From an uncultured Prevotella sp. (GTDB lineage: Bacteria > Bacteroidota > Bacteroidia > Bacteroidales > Bacteroidaceae), in assembly GCA_900319905.1 (NCBI GenBank), contig ONQB01000002.1, positions 62,001 through 126,000 on the forward strand: DNA of 64,000 nt. The letters run 5' to 3'. Position 1 is the stretch's first letter; each line of letters begins with the position of its first letter. A program made the position numbers and the translations under genes. Shown piece by piece: positions 43,231 through 51,951 of the stretch. Under the pieces are notes generated by a model. It had not been told where the DNA came from. It worked only from the letters and a program-made list of their open reading frames with translations, and searched no databases.

Positions 43231-44388
43231 TTACAAATCTTCAGTGAGATAGCCTTTGGGCAGTGGCCTGCAGTTGTAATGGCTTGCCATGATTTCACCG
43301 TAGGCGCCTGCCGACCGGATGGCGATGAGGTCACCCCGGTGGGCTTTGCTTATTGTCACGTCTTTGCCAAAGACATCGCTTGACTCACAGATGGGTCCAA
43401 CGACGTCGTACACCTCTTCGGGTTCTTGGCTGCTGATATTCTGTATCTCATGATGAGCATGGTAGAGGGCGGGCCGGATGAGGTCGCTCATGCCGCCGTC
43501 GACAATGCAGAACTGCTTGGCGGTGCCTTGCTTGACGTAGAGTGTGCGAGTGATGAGGCTGCCCATCTGGCCGACGATGGAGCGGCCCAGCTCGAAGTGG
43601 ACCTTCTGACCGGCGCGCAACTGGAGGTGCTTGGCATAGCAGTCGAAATAGGCCTTAAAGTCGGGGACGGGGTGGCCGTCGGGATCGTCATAGCGGATGC
43701 CGAGACCACCGCCCACGTTGATGTTCTCCACTTTAATCTGTTCCTTCTCGAGCATGTCCTGCAGCTCATTGATGCGGTTGCAGAGATTCTCAAAGTCAGC
43801 CATCTCAAGAATCTGACTGCCGATATGGAAATGGAGACCGATGAAGTGGATGTGTGGCAGTGACTGTGCCTCGCGGATGAGCGGCATCATGTCGCTCATG
43901 GCAATGCCGAACTTGTTCTCCGCCAGTCCCGTCGTGATGTTGACATGGGTGTGAGCCCCGACATCGGGATTGATGCGGAAGCAGACATTGGCTGTTTTCC
44001 CTTTCTGGGCTGCCAATTCGTTGATCACCTCCAACTCGGGTTTGCTCTCTACATTGAAGCAGAAGATGTTGGCATCGAGCGCGGTGTTGATTTCCCAATC
44101 CGCCTTGCCTACACCGGCATAGACGATCTGCGAGGCCGGAAAGCCAGCCGCCAGTGCAGCCTGTATCTCACCTCCACTCACACAGTCGGCGCCCAGTCCT
44201 TGCTCTGCAATGAGACGCAGGACCTTGGAATTGGCGTTTGCCTTGACCGCATAATGAACCACAAAACCGGCATGTCGGGCAGCCTCTTGCTTCACGCTTT
44301 TCAGTGTTGCCTGCAGCACCGCGGTGTCGTAGTAGTAGAACGGTGTCTGAACCTTGTTGAACAGGTCTGTGGGAAACGAAGTCTTCAT
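43231..44388 (-). CDS. lysA: diaminopimelate decarboxylase
   Basis: PLP enzyme making lysine from meso-diaminopimelate, the last step of the pathway. The 385 residues show the fold-type III barrel with 'VVHYAVKANANSKVL' (Lys48 binds PLP), 'LHFHIGSQI', the glycine-rich 'VGGGLGI' and 'GPICESSDVFGKD', whose Cys completes the active site of the partner subunit. It follows lysC by 68 bp, so two lysine-pathway genes are together. Confidence 0.95.
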   Translation of the reverse strand: MKTSFPTDLFNKVQTPFYYYDTAVLQATLKSVKQEAARHAGFVVHYAVKANANSKVLRLIAEQGLGADCVSGGEIQAALAAGFPASQIVYAGVGKADWEINTALDANIFCFNVESKPELEVINELAAQKGKTANVCFRINPDVGAHTHVNITTGLAENKFGIAMSDMMPLIREAQSLPHIHFIGLHFHIGSQILEMADFENLCNRINELQDMLEKEQIKVENINVGGGLGIRYDDPDGHPVPDFKAYFDCYAKHLQLRAGQKVHFELGRSIVGQMGSLITRTLYVKQGTAKQFCIVDGGMSDLIRPALYHAHHEIQNISSQEPEEVYDVVGPICESSDVFGKDVTISKAHRGDLIAIRSAGAYGEIMASHYNCRPLPKGYLTEDL

Positions 44389-44456
44389 ATATCTCTGTCT
44401 GTTTATATTAGATATACCATGTGGGGTATATAAATATAAGGTGTGTATTAATTAAA

Positions 44457-45776
44457 CTATTCTTTAAATAAGGTGTCGCTCAAGCTCTGCAGTGCTCTCT
44501 TCTTGTCAGACTCCTTAATGAGGAAAGAGATATTGTAGTTGGAGCCGCCATAGCTGATCATTCTCACGGGGATGTTCTTCATAGCCTCGGTGGCTTCCGA
44601 CTCGAAGCCGACATTGCTCCAGTCGAGGTCGCCCACAACGCAGATGATGCACATGTCGGTGTCGACGGTTACTGTGCCGTATTTCTTCAGCTCGTCCACA
44701 ATCTCGTCGAGATGAGTGTTGTTGTCTATGCTCATACTCACGCCTACCTCAGAGGTAGTAATCATGTCGATGGGCGTCTGATAGCTCTCGAATATCTCAA
44801 ACACCTTGCGCAGGAAGCCCGTAGCCAGCAACATACGGGACGACTTGATCTTAATGGCCGTAATGTTGTCCTTTGCGGCCACGGCTTTGATGGCATTGCG
44901 CTTAAGGTCGTTGTTGATGATGGTTCCTTCTGCGTCAGGCTCCATGGTGTTTTTGAGACGTACGGGGATGCCGGCGTATTTGGCAGGTTGCACACAGGTG
45001 GGGTGCAGAATCTTCGCTCCGAAGTAAGCCAGCTCAGCGGCTTCCTCGAAGTTGAGTTGATGCACGGCCGTTGTATGATCGACGAAGCGCGGATCATTGT
45101 TGTGCATACCGTCGATGTCGGTCCAGATCTGTATCTCGTCGGCAGGTAGAGCGGCACCGATGAGGGAAGCCGTATAGTCGGAACCACCGCGTTGCAGGTT
45201 GCTCACCTCTCCATACGCGTTGCGGCAGATGAAGCCTTGCGTGATGTAGATCTGCTGACCGGGACACTGTGACAGCACGCTGGCCAGATGCTCCTTGATA
45301 TAGGTGGGGTCGGGCTCTGAGTTCTTGTTGGTGCGCATGAATGACAGCGCGTCCAGCAAGGTGCTCTTTACGCCTTGCTCCTGAAGGTAGTTGTTCACCA
45401 TGTTGGTCGACATGATTTCTCCTTGAGCGACGACGATCTTCTCCTCGAAACTGGTGAACATGCCTTTGGTGTATGAGCGCAGGAGGTTGAACTCGCTCAA
45501 AAGGAAGTCTTTCGTGCGTGTCTTGTACTCATCGTTGCTATACAGTTCCTCAATGTGCTGGAGGTATTTCTCCTCCAGTCTGTTGATGACTTCGTTGGCA
45601 CCATCCGGGTTTTTCTTATAGAGATAATTGCTGATCTCAACGAGGCTGTTTGTCGTGCCACTCATTGCCGACAGCACCACAAAGGTGGGCTCGCCTGACT
45701 TTGTAATGAGCTTGGCTACTTCTTTCATACGTGCGGGACTCCCGACGGAAGTTCCTCCAAATTTCATTACCTTCAT
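44457..45776 (-). CDS. lysC: aspartate kinase (monofunctional)
   Basis: Phosphorylates aspartate, the first step to lysine, threonine and methionine. It has 439 residues from the ATG at 45776 (MKVMKFGGTSVGSP); an ATG at 45821 would add 15 non-conserved residues and overlap ftsE. Kinase motif KFGGTSV at the N-terminus, 'RGGSDYTASLIGAAL' in the substrate site, and two ACT domains at the C-terminus (about 290-439) for feedback control. There is no homoserine dehydrogenase fusion. Lies between ftsE and lysA. Confidence 0.94.
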   Translation of the reverse strand: MKVMKFGGTSVGSPARMKEVAKLITKSGEPTFVVLSAMSGTTNSLVEISNYLYKKNPDGANEVINRLEEKYLQHIEELYSNDEYKTRTKDFLLSEFNLLRSYTKGMFTSFEEKIVVAQGEIMSTNMVNNYLQEQGVKSTLLDALSFMRTNKNSEPDPTYIKEHLASVLSQCPGQQIYITQGFICRNAYGEVSNLQRGGSDYTASLIGAALPADEIQIWTDIDGMHNNDPRFVDHTTAVHQLNFEEAAELAYFGAKILHPTCVQPAKYAGIPVRLKNTMEPDAEGTIINNDLKRNAIKAVAAKDNITAIKIKSSRMLLATGFLRKVFEIFESYQTPIDMITTSEVGVSMSIDNNTHLDEIVDELKKYGTVTVDTDMCIICVVGDLDWSNVGFESEATEAMKNIPVRMISYGGSNYNISFLIKESDKKRALQSLSDTLFKE

Positions 45777-45801
45777 ATCTGCCTTGTTTTGTTGTTTGTT
45801 T

Positions 45802-46557
45802 TTATTGTTGATAGTTCTCATCCGCAGCAGCGTTGTCCTGCGGGTTCTCTACGCCGTCCTCTGTGAGGTCAAGATTGTTGAACTCATTGGTCACGTCGGC
45901 GAGGTGCCCATCCTTGCAGCGGTACACCACACCTGGGAAGCGATTGAGCATGGAGATATTATGGGTGGACATTACAACGGATGTGCCATTGAGCGTGATG
46001 TCCTTGAGCAGACTCACGATGTTGTTGGCTGTTTCCGGGTCGAGGTTGCCGGTAGGCTCGTCGGCGATGATGATCTTGGGCTTGTTGAGCAGGGCACGAG
46101 CGATGCTGATGCGTTGCTGCTCACCTCCCGACAGCTCGTGAGGCATGGAATGGATTTTGTCTGTCATGCCAACCGCCTCCAGCACTTCAGCGATGCGGTC
46201 TTTTATCTTCTTCTTGTCTTTCCAACCTGTTGCCCTCAACACGAAATAGAGGTTCTGGTATATGTTACGGTCGCGCAACAGCTGGAAGTCCTGGAAGATG
46301 ATGCCCATCTCACGTCTGAGGGCAGGTATGTCCTTTCTCTTCAAGGTAAGCATGTTACGGCCCAGCACTTCAGCCTTCTCGGCTTCGTCCTTATAAAGGT
46401 CCAGCTCACAATAGAGGGTCTTGAGCAGACTGCTCTTGCCCGAGCCGACTTTGCCGATGAGATAAACCAGTTCGCCTTCGTCAACATGGAAGTCGACGTC
46501 GTCGAGGATGAGATTGTCTTGCTGGTAAACTTTTACTTTTTTATATTCTATCAACAT
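45802..46557 (-). CDS. ftsE: cell-division ATP-binding protein FtsE-like
   Basis: ATPase subunit of the FtsEX complex that links division to peptidoglycan hydrolysis. The 251 residues hold Walker A 'GKVGSGKSS', Q-loop 'IIFQDFQLL', signature '[16 protein letters not shown]', Walker B '[14 protein letters not shown]' and the switch 'MSTHN'. The C-terminal 25 residues are acidic and not conserved. No ftsX is next to it, which is usual for Bacteroidota, where ftsX lies elsewhere; the LolD family is the main alternative. Confidence 0.83.
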   Translation of the reverse strand: MLIEYKKVKVYQQDNLILDDVDFHVDEGELVYLIGKVGSGKSSLLKTLYCELDLYKDEAEKAEVLGRNMLTLKRKDIPALRREMGIIFQDFQLLRDRNIYQNLYFVLRATGWKDKKKIKDRIAEVLEAVGMTDKIHSMPHELSGGEQQRISIARALLNKPKIIIADEPTGNLDPETANNIVSLLKDITLNGTSVVMSTHNISMLNRFPGVVYRCKDGHLADVTNEFNNLDLTEDGVENPQDNAAADENYQQ

Positions 46558-46588
46558 GTGCTAAGTGGGTTACGATAGCCTGATTATA

Positions 46589-46615
46589 CGGGCTTGGTTA
46601 CATGTCTGAAGCCCG
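46589..46615 (-). terminator. hairpin after hisIE
   Basis: CGGGCTT and AAGCCCG arms, perfect 7 bp with a 13-nt loop, in the 81-bp gap between hisIE and ftsE. No strong U-tract, so termination may be partial. Confidence 0.45.
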
Positions 46616-46638
46616 ATTGTATGTCTTACGGGTGATTA

Positions 46639-47283
46639 TTATTCTTTGCTTTTAGCCAGTCGGCGTGCCTTGTCCCAGTCGGGGTTGTGTCGCTTGGCCA
46701 GTTCTGCTGCCACGTCTTCGAGACGCAGTCCTTTCGAGGTGAGGAGCACGATGAGGTGGTAGAGCAGGTCGGATGACTCGTAGATGAGTTGCTCGTTGGT
46801 GCCATTGGTGGCCTCGATGACCGTCTCTACGGCTTCCTCGCCCACCTTCTGTGCCATCTTGTTCACGCCTTTGCGAAAGAGGCAGGTGGTATAGCTGCCT
46901 TCCGGCATTTCTTCGTGGCGCTTGCTGATGAAGTCCTGCAGCTCGATGAGAAAGCTGATGGGGTTCACTTCATTCTGCTCTGCCCAGCACGTGTCGGTGC
47001 CGAGATGACATACCGGACCGTCAGGGTGAACTTCGATAAGCAGGGTGTCGTGGTCGCAGTCTTCTTTGAGACTGACGAGATGAAGGTAGTTGCCCGATGT
47101 CTCGCCCTTGGTCCACAGACACTGGCGAGTACGGCTCCAGAAGGTCACCAGCTTAGTGCTGAGAGTCTTCTCATAAGCTTCCTTGTTCATGAAGCCCAAC
47201 ATGAGGACCTTGCCGGTTACGGCATCTTGTATGATGGCTGGCACGAGGCCGTTCATCTTGTCGAAGTCTATATCGTTTGTCAT
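46639..47283 (-). CDS. hisIE: bifunctional phosphoribosyl-AMP cyclohydrolase / phosphoribosyl-ATP pyrophosphatase
   Basis: Histidine biosynthesis steps 2 and 3. The N-terminal HisI domain (about 1-110) has 'FWSRTRQCLWTKGETSGN', 'DCDHDTLLIEV' and 'CHLGTDTCW' with the metal-binding Asp and Cys residues. The C-terminal HisE domain (about 115-214) has 'KVGEEAVETVIEA' and 'SDLLYHLIVLL'. The fused form at 214 residues is normal for this group. Last gene of hisHAF-IE, 103 bp after hisF. Confidence 0.95.
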   Translation of the reverse strand: MTNDIDFDKMNGLVPAIIQDAVTGKVLMLGFMNKEAYEKTLSTKLVTFWSRTRQCLWTKGETSGNYLHLVSLKEDCDHDTLLIEVHPDGPVCHLGTDTCWAEQNEVNPISFLIELQDFISKRHEEMPEGSYTTCLFRKGVNKMAQKVGEEAVETVIEATNGTNEQLIYESSDLLYHLIVLLTSKGLRLEDVAAELAKRHNPDWDKARRLAKSKE

Positions 47284-47386
47284 TTCAGAATGGTTTGTTA
47301 CTGACGTTTATTACAGCCCAACGGCTGACGACTGTTACAGTCATTGTTTGGCAGGAGCGAAGCTGCCGTTGTATGTTAATGGGCGT

Positions 47387-48163
47387 CTAACATCTGACGT
47401 TCACGCCCTGTTCGCGCAGATATTGTTTAAGCTCCGGTATCTCTATCTCACCGAAATGAAATACGCTTGCCGCGAGAGCTGCGTCGGCCTTGCCCACTGT
47501 GAAGGCTTCGAGGAAATGCTCTTTCTTTCCTGCTCCGCCACTGGCGATGACGGGTATGGACAGGTTGTCGGCCAGCACGGCGAGCTGTTCACAGGCGAAG
47601 CCGTTCTTCACGCCGTCGTGGTCCATACTGGTGAAGAGTATCTCTCCGGCCCCACGGTCGGCAGCCTCTTTGGCCCAGTCGAGCAGAGGACGCTCTGTGC
47701 GCTCACGTCCGCCTTTCACGTAGCAGAACCAGCCGTCGGCGTCGTGGCGGGCATCAATGGCACAGACGCAAACCTGCGAGCCGAAGCGCGCGGCTATCTC
47801 GTCGATGAGCTCAGGATGGCGTATGGCCGCAGAGTTGACGCTGATCTTGTCGGCCCCCGCATTGAGCAGACGTTCCACGTCGTCGATGGTATTGATGCCG
47901 CCGCCGACGGTGAAGGGGATGTTGATCTGTTGCGCCACACGGCTCACCATGTCGGCAAAGGTCTTGCGTCCTTCCACCGTGGCCGTGATATCGAGGAATA
48001 CCAGCTCGTCGGCACCGGCATCGCTGTAGGCCTTTCCCAGTGCCACCGGGTCGCCGGCCTGACGGAGGTTCACGAAGTGAGTGCCTTTGACTGTCATGCC
48101 ATCTTTGACATCCAGACAGGGGATGATGCGCTTGGCCAGTGAGTTATAGGAAGTCTGTGTCAT
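47387..48163 (-). CDS. hisF: imidazole glycerol-phosphate synthase, cyclase subunit
   Basis: TIM-barrel subunit that uses ammonia from HisH to form the imidazole ring. Catalytic Asp in '[14 protein letters not shown]' (Asp near residue 18) and in '[14 protein letters not shown]' (near 137); phosphate loops 'VGGGINT' and 'IASGGAG'. It has 258 residues, full length. It overlaps hisA by 4 bp. Confidence 0.96.
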   Translation of the reverse strand: MTQTSYNSLAKRIIPCLDVKDGMTVKGTHFVNLRQAGDPVALGKAYSDAGADELVFLDITATVEGRKTFADMVSRVAQQINIPFTVGGGINTIDDVERLLNAGADKISVNSAAIRHPELIDEIAARFGSQVCVCAIDARHDADGWFCYVKGGRERTERPLLDWAKEAADRGAGEILFTSMDHDGVKNGFACEQLAVLADNLSIPVIASGGAGKKEHFLEAFTVGKADAALAASVFHFGEIEIPELKQYLREQGVNVRC

Positions 48164-48891
48164 TCGTTCTTCAGTTCATTGATATCCTTGAGCGTGATGC
48201 GTCCCTCGTACCATGCCTTGCCGAAGACCACGGAAGGAATGTGGGCCTGGGCGAGCGCTCTGATGTCGGCAATACTGCCCACGCCGCCCGATGCGATGAG
48301 GTTGATATGGGGAAACTGCGACAGGATGTTCTTGTAAATGTCGATGGCCGGTCCCTGCAGGGTGCCGTCGCGTGAAATCTCTGTGCACAGCACGTTTCGT
48401 ATGCCTTGATCCACATAGCGTTTCAGAAATGGCAGCAGGTCGATGGCCGAGTCCTCGAGCCATCCGTTGATACTGATCTTGCCCTGTCTCACGTCGGCAC
48501 CGAGGATGAGTCGCTCTGCGCCATAACGACCGAGCCACTTCGTCAGCTGCACGGGATGGGTCACGGCGACACTGCCCACGGTGACCATGGCCGCACCGGC
48601 GTCGTAGGCCCTTTGCAGGTCATCGTCAGTCTTGATGCCTCCTCCGAAGTCGACGGTCAGCCGGGTGCTGGCGGTGATGCCACGCAGTACCTTCTCATTG
48701 ACGATATGTTTGGCTTTGGCCCCGTCGAGGTCAACGACATGCAGCCGTGTGAAGCCCATCTGCTCAAACTCCTTTGCCATGTCGACCGGATTGTCGTTGT
48801 ATACTTTCTTTTGGGCATAGTCTCCCTTCGTCAAGCGTACGCACTTGCCGTCAATGATGTCAATGGCTGGGATGAGGATGGGTATGTTCAT
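48160..48891 (-). CDS. hisA: phosphoribosyl-formimino-aminoimidazole carboxamide ribotide isomerase
   Basis: Half-barrel-repeat isomerase preceding HisF in the pathway. '[18 protein letters not shown]' gives the first catalytic Asp; '[14 protein letters not shown]' the second. 'DFGGGIKTD' and '[10 protein letters not shown]' are phosphate-binding loops. It has 243 residues. Located between hisH and hisF, coupled to both. Confidence 0.96.
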   Translation of the reverse strand: MNIPILIPAIDIIDGKCVRLTKGDYAQKKVYNDNPVDMAKEFEQMGFTRLHVVDLDGAKAKHIVNEKVLRGITASTRLTVDFGGGIKTDDDLQRAYDAGAAMVTVGSVAVTHPVQLTKWLGRYGAERLILGADVRQGKISINGWLEDSAIDLLPFLKRYVDQGIRNVLCTEISRDGTLQGPAIDIYKNILSQFPHINLIASGGVGSIADIRALAQAHIPSVVFGKAWYEGRITLKDINELKNE

Positions 48892-48904
48892 CGTGATGTG
48901 GATT

Positions 48905-49504
48905 TCAAACGTTTATGTTGTCAAGGAAGTTGCGTAGGAGCCTTTCTCCTACCTTGCCGCTCTTTTCGGGATGGAACTGGGTGGTCCAGAAATTATCCTT
49001 GTGAAGGGCCGCCGAGTAAGGCAGGATATAGTTGGCCTGGGCAATGGCATAGGGACAGAGTGGTACATAATAGCTATGCACGAAATAGACATAGTCGCCT
49101 GCACTGATACCCTCGAAGAGCGGTGATGAAACACTGGCAAGAGCCTGCCATCCCATGGCAGGCACCTTCTCCTCGTGACAAGTAGGCTGGAAACGCTTGA
49201 CAGGTGTGGGAAAGATGCCGATGCAGTCGACATCGCCTTCCTCGGAATGACTGCAAAGCAACTGCTGTCCTACGCAGATACCCAATACGGGCTGCTTCAG
49301 ACTGCGTATGACCTCGTCGAGACGGTGGGCCCGAAGATAAGCCATGGTTGTCTGCGCACTACCTTGTCCGGGGAAGATGACCTTGTCGGCCTGGGCGATA
49401 CGTGATGCGTCGTCGGTGATGACGGGTTCTACGCCCAGACGACGGAATGCGTTCACTACCGAATAGAGGTTGCCTGCATTATATTTGACGATTACGATGT
49501 CCAT
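48905..49504 (-). CDS. hisH: imidazole glycerol-phosphate synthase, glutaminase subunit
   Basis: Class I glutamine amidotransferase that supplies ammonia to HisF. The triad is visible: Cys in 'GICVGQQLL', and His and Glu in 'TQFHPEKSGK'. Oxyanion segment 'FPGQGSAQ'. It has 199 residues, full length. First gene of the his cluster here; a -7 box lies at 49532-49539. Confidence 0.95.
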   Translation of the reverse strand: MDIVIVKYNAGNLYSVVNAFRRLGVEPVITDDASRIAQADKVIFPGQGSAQTTMAYLRAHRLDEVIRSLKQPVLGICVGQQLLCSHSEEGDVDCIGIFPTPVKRFQPTCHEEKVPAMGWQALASVSSPLFEGISAGDYVYFVHSYYVPLCPYAIAQANYILPYSAALHKDNFWTTQFHPEKSGKVGERLLRNFLDNINV

Positions 49505-49531
49505 GTCTTTGGTATCTGTCTATTGATGCTG

Positions 49532-49539
49532 CAAATTTA
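49532..49539 (-). promoter_or_regulatory. -7 box for the hisHAF-IE operon
   Basis: TAAATTTG on the minus strand, 28 bp upstream of the hisH start. No clear -33 TTTG. I see no attenuator leader peptide rich in His. Confidence 0.5.
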
Positions 49540-49563
49540 CGCAATATAATTGAGAGAGAAAAG

Positions 49564-49578
49564 AAAAGCCTCGCTTTT
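49564..49578 (-). terminator. weak terminator after the MBL hydrolase gene
   Basis: AAAAGC-gag-GCTTTT followed by CTTTTCTCTC on the minus strand. A 6-bp stem with a short loop and a T-rich tail, roughly 95 bp past the stop. Confidence 0.4.
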
Positions 49579-49671
49579 ATTCTTGCGTATGGTGTTTAGC
49601 TTACAAACTGTAACCTGAATAGAGACGTACCAATCACCTGTGCACGCAGTCATGTCCTCGCTCCTACCTGT

Positions 49672-50487
49672 CTATAAGAGGTCGAATACCTCCGAAGGCG
49701 TCTTTCGCTTGAGCACGTCAAGGGCGAAGTCAGCTCCTTTCTCATTTCCGGCTACAATGCCATGATCTCTGAGAAGCTGCTTTACCGTCTTCTCAGCCAG
49801 GTCGGGATGATTGTTCTCGTCACTCAGATGGCACAGCCATACATGCTTGAGCCTTGGCGTGGCGTATGCAGCCAATGCCTCTGCGCATTCCTGATTGCTC
49901 TGATGACCGTAAGGTCCTGCGATACGTTCTTTCAAGTGCTGAGGGTAAGGACCGGCTGCCAGCATCTGTGGCTCATAGTCGGCTTCGATGACGAGGTAGT
50001 TGGCTTCGGCGATGTAGCCTTTCATCTCGTCGGTGAGGTGCCCGATGTCAGTCATCAGCACAAAGTTGACGTCACCGTAGACAATGCGGTAGCCTACGTT
50101 GTCGGTGCTGTCATGTGGGACGCCGAAAGGAGTGATGGTGAAGGGACCAAGGTGGAAGGACGTGCCTTTCTCGATGATCTTTACATGATCGGGCTCTATC
50201 TTCTTCCTCACACTCCAGTTCTTAGTGATGTCCTCATGGGCACCATGGGTGGTGAAAACGGGCAGGTTGTAGTCGTGACTCAGGCATCCAACCGACCTCA
50301 CATGGTCAGCATGGTCATGAGTGATGAGTATCCCCAAAGAATCTCTCAGTGTGAGCCCATAGCTCTTGAGATGCTTCTTTAGGGTGCGCACGCCAACACC
50401 CGCATCAATGAGGAGGGCCTCCTCATCGGTGTAGAGCAGGCTGCAATTGCCACTGCTGCCACTGCCAAATGAAACGAAGTGAAGCAT
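49672..50487 (-). CDS. metallo-beta-lactamase-fold hydrolase, YycJ/WalJ-like
   Basis: Metal-dependent hydrolase of 271 residues. The zinc-binding motif is 'ILITHDHADHVRS' (about 54-66), preceded by 'GSGSSGNCSLL' and 'ALLIDAGVG', the typical YycJ-type opening. Later His residues sit in 'GPYGHQS' and 'VWLCHLSDENNHP'. Relatives are thought to process DNA or cyclic nucleotides; the true substrate is not settled. It stands alone with its own -7 box and is divergent from the small lipoprotein gene. Confidence 0.88.
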   Translation of the reverse strand: MLHFVSFGSGSSGNCSLLYTDEEALLIDAGVGVRTLKKHLKSYGLTLRDSLGILITHDHADHVRSVGCLSHDYNLPVFTTHGAHEDITKNWSVRKKIEPDHVKIIEKGTSFHLGPFTITPFGVPHDSTDNVGYRIVYGDVNFVLMTDIGHLTDEMKGYIAEANYLVIEADYEPQMLAAGPYPQHLKERIAGPYGHQSNQECAEALAAYATPRLKHVWLCHLSDENNHPDLAEKTVKQLLRDHGIVAGNEKGADFALDVLKRKTPSEVFDLL

Positions 50488-50505
50488 TAATGTCGTATTT
50501 TTCTA

Positions 50506-50513
50506 CAAAATTA
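50506..50513 (-). promoter_or_regulatory. -7 box for the MBL hydrolase gene
   Basis: TAATTTTG on the minus strand, 18 bp upstream of the start codon; no clear -33. Confidence 0.45.
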
Positions 50514-50537
50514 GGAAAAACAATCCACATTCCTTTC

Positions 50538-50566
50538 TTGCGTAAGTACAAAAATGTTTAACTTTG
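50538..50566 (+). promoter_or_regulatory. promoter for the small lipoprotein gene
   Basis: TTG (50538-50540), 18 nt, TAACTTTG (50559-50566), 31 bp before the ATG. The -7 is perfect; the spacing is slightly short. Confidence 0.6.
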
Positions 50567-50597
50567 CAAAGTATCATTCATTTTGTCAGTATAGTTA

Positions 50598-51086
50598 ATG
50601 AAAAGACGGCAGTTGCTATTCAAGAAGTTCCTATCCATTTTTGCTACCTTTGCTCTCTTTATCTTCTTCTATATCCCTCTTGCGGGTTGCCACAATGGCA
50701 GTGAGGATCAGTTGGAAGAGACGGCAGACTCTTTTGCTGAGGCTTATTTCAACTGGCAGTTTGCGAAGGCTGTTCCACATGTGACGGATTCCTCTGTCAT
50801 ATGGTTGCAGTATGCTTCGTCGCAGGTAGACCAGGAGGATATCGACTCGCTGCGGGCGATGAGTGAGGGTGCGACCTGTGAGTTGAGCGACGTTGACTAT
50901 GGCGATGACGACACGACAGCCGTCGTCACCATGCAGGTGAAGCATTTTCTGGCTATGGATTCCATCGGCACGAGCCGCCATGTGGTGGAGGCGGGTGTGT
51001 TTGATCTTCCGATGGTTTATCAGAATGAGAAATGGAAGGTCAGTCTTCGTGCTTTGCCGAGGTGGAAGCATGTGAAAGACGATTGA
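50598..51086 (+). CDS. small lipoprotein, possibly NTF2-like
   Basis: Lipoprotein of 162 residues: basic start, hydrophobic core and lipobox IPLAGC (Cys31). Mature sequence 'ETADSFAEAYFNWQFAKAVPHVTD' followed by beta-strands and 'WKVSLRALPRW' is the pattern of cystatin- or NTF2-fold small proteins (DUF4878-like). Function unknown. Its last 47 bp overlap the convergent GT2 gene. Confidence 0.65.
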   Translation: MKRRQLLFKKFLSIFATFALFIFFYIPLAGCHNGSEDQLEETADSFAEAYFNWQFAKAVPHVTDSSVIWLQYASSQVDQEDIDSLRAMSEGATCELSDVDYGDDDTTAVVTMQVKHFLAMDSIGTSRHVVEAGVFDLPMVYQNEKWKVSLRALPRWKHVKDD

Positions 51087-51951
51087 GCAGATAGCCTATT
51101 TTATAGAGCCGGAAAACCAAAAGCGAAGGTTTGTCGGATACAAGGTTATTGAGCCAATTCAGTTTACAGATTTGATAGAGCTTCCGCAACAGTCGTCCCA
51201 AGAGCGTCTGTCTGAGACGGTCGGCCAAACGTAGCATGGGTGCTACGGCATACAACTCGTCATGGAAGTCGACGAGGGTGTCCAAGGCTTCCACAGACTT
51301 GCTAACAAAACTGCGGTTGCTCTCATAACGGAGAAACCCTACAGGGGCATCGATATGGCGGATGGTATAGCCTGCCTCACGGAGCGTTGTGCCGAGGAGC
51401 ACATCTTCGTAACCATACTTCTGAAACCTTTGGTCGAAAGGGTGCTGTTCGAGTACTTCACGTCGGAAGAGTGTGTTGCTTACTTTGAAGTTCTCCCAGG
51501 GGTGGCGGCTGCGGTAGTCGGCACGTTGCAATTTGCGGGCGTGCCACTCGTAGGTGTAACGGAGATTGCCTTTAGGTCCTGTCATGACACGGTAACCGCC
51601 GCATACGATGTCTGCCTTCCCGATGATGTCCACGTAATGGCGCAGCAACTGCCGGTCGGCCACGATCAGGTCGCCGTCGATCAGCAGCAGCCAGTCGCCG
51701 CAGGCCCGGCTGACGAGGAAGTTACGGATGGCGGCGCGTCCGTTGTTGACCGACTTGAAGATATAATGACAATGGACTATGTGGTTGATGGTTCTGTTCT
51801 CCTTCACCACGTCCTGGTCGGTCGACACGTCGTCGGCCACGACAATCTCCCATTGGAGACCGTCGATGGCTTCCGCCTGACGGGCCAGTTCGCTGACCAG
51901 CGTCAGGCACCGGTCGTTGTACGTGGGGATGAGTATGGACAGTCGTATCAT
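51040..51951 (-). CDS. family 2 glycosyltransferase
   Basis: Soluble GT2 of 303 residues, A-type fold: 'LSILIPTYNDRCLTLV' at the N-terminus, 'WEIVVADDVSTDQDVV' and the metal-binding 'LLLIDGDLIVAD'. A second half contains 'SNTLFRREVLEQHPFD' and 'GYEDVLLGTTLREAG', the acceptor-side ED motif. No membrane helix. It overlaps the uvrA stop by 4 bp and converges on the lipoprotein gene with a 47-bp overlap. Probably adds a sugar to a surface glycan; the acceptor is unknown. Confidence 0.87.
   Translation of the reverse strand: MIRLSILIPTYNDRCLTLVSELARQAEAIDGLQWEIVVADDVSTDQDVVKENRTINHIVHCHYIFKSVNNGRAAIRNFLVSRACGDWLLLIDGDLIVADRQLLRHYVDIIGKADIVCGGYRVMTGPKGNLRYTYEWHARKLQRADYRSRHPWENFKVSNTLFRREVLEQHPFDQRFQKYGYEDVLLGTTLREAGYTIRHIDAPVGFLRYESNRSFVSKSVEALDTLVDFHDELYAVAPMLRLADRLRQTLLGRLLRKLYQICKLNWLNNLVSDKPSLLVFRLYKIGYLLNRLSHASTSAKHED

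Noticed and set aside
45628-46578. 316-codon open frame on plus opposite lysC/ftsE
   Set aside because: Entirely antisense to two clearly conserved genes; low-complexity translation typical of a complementary frame.
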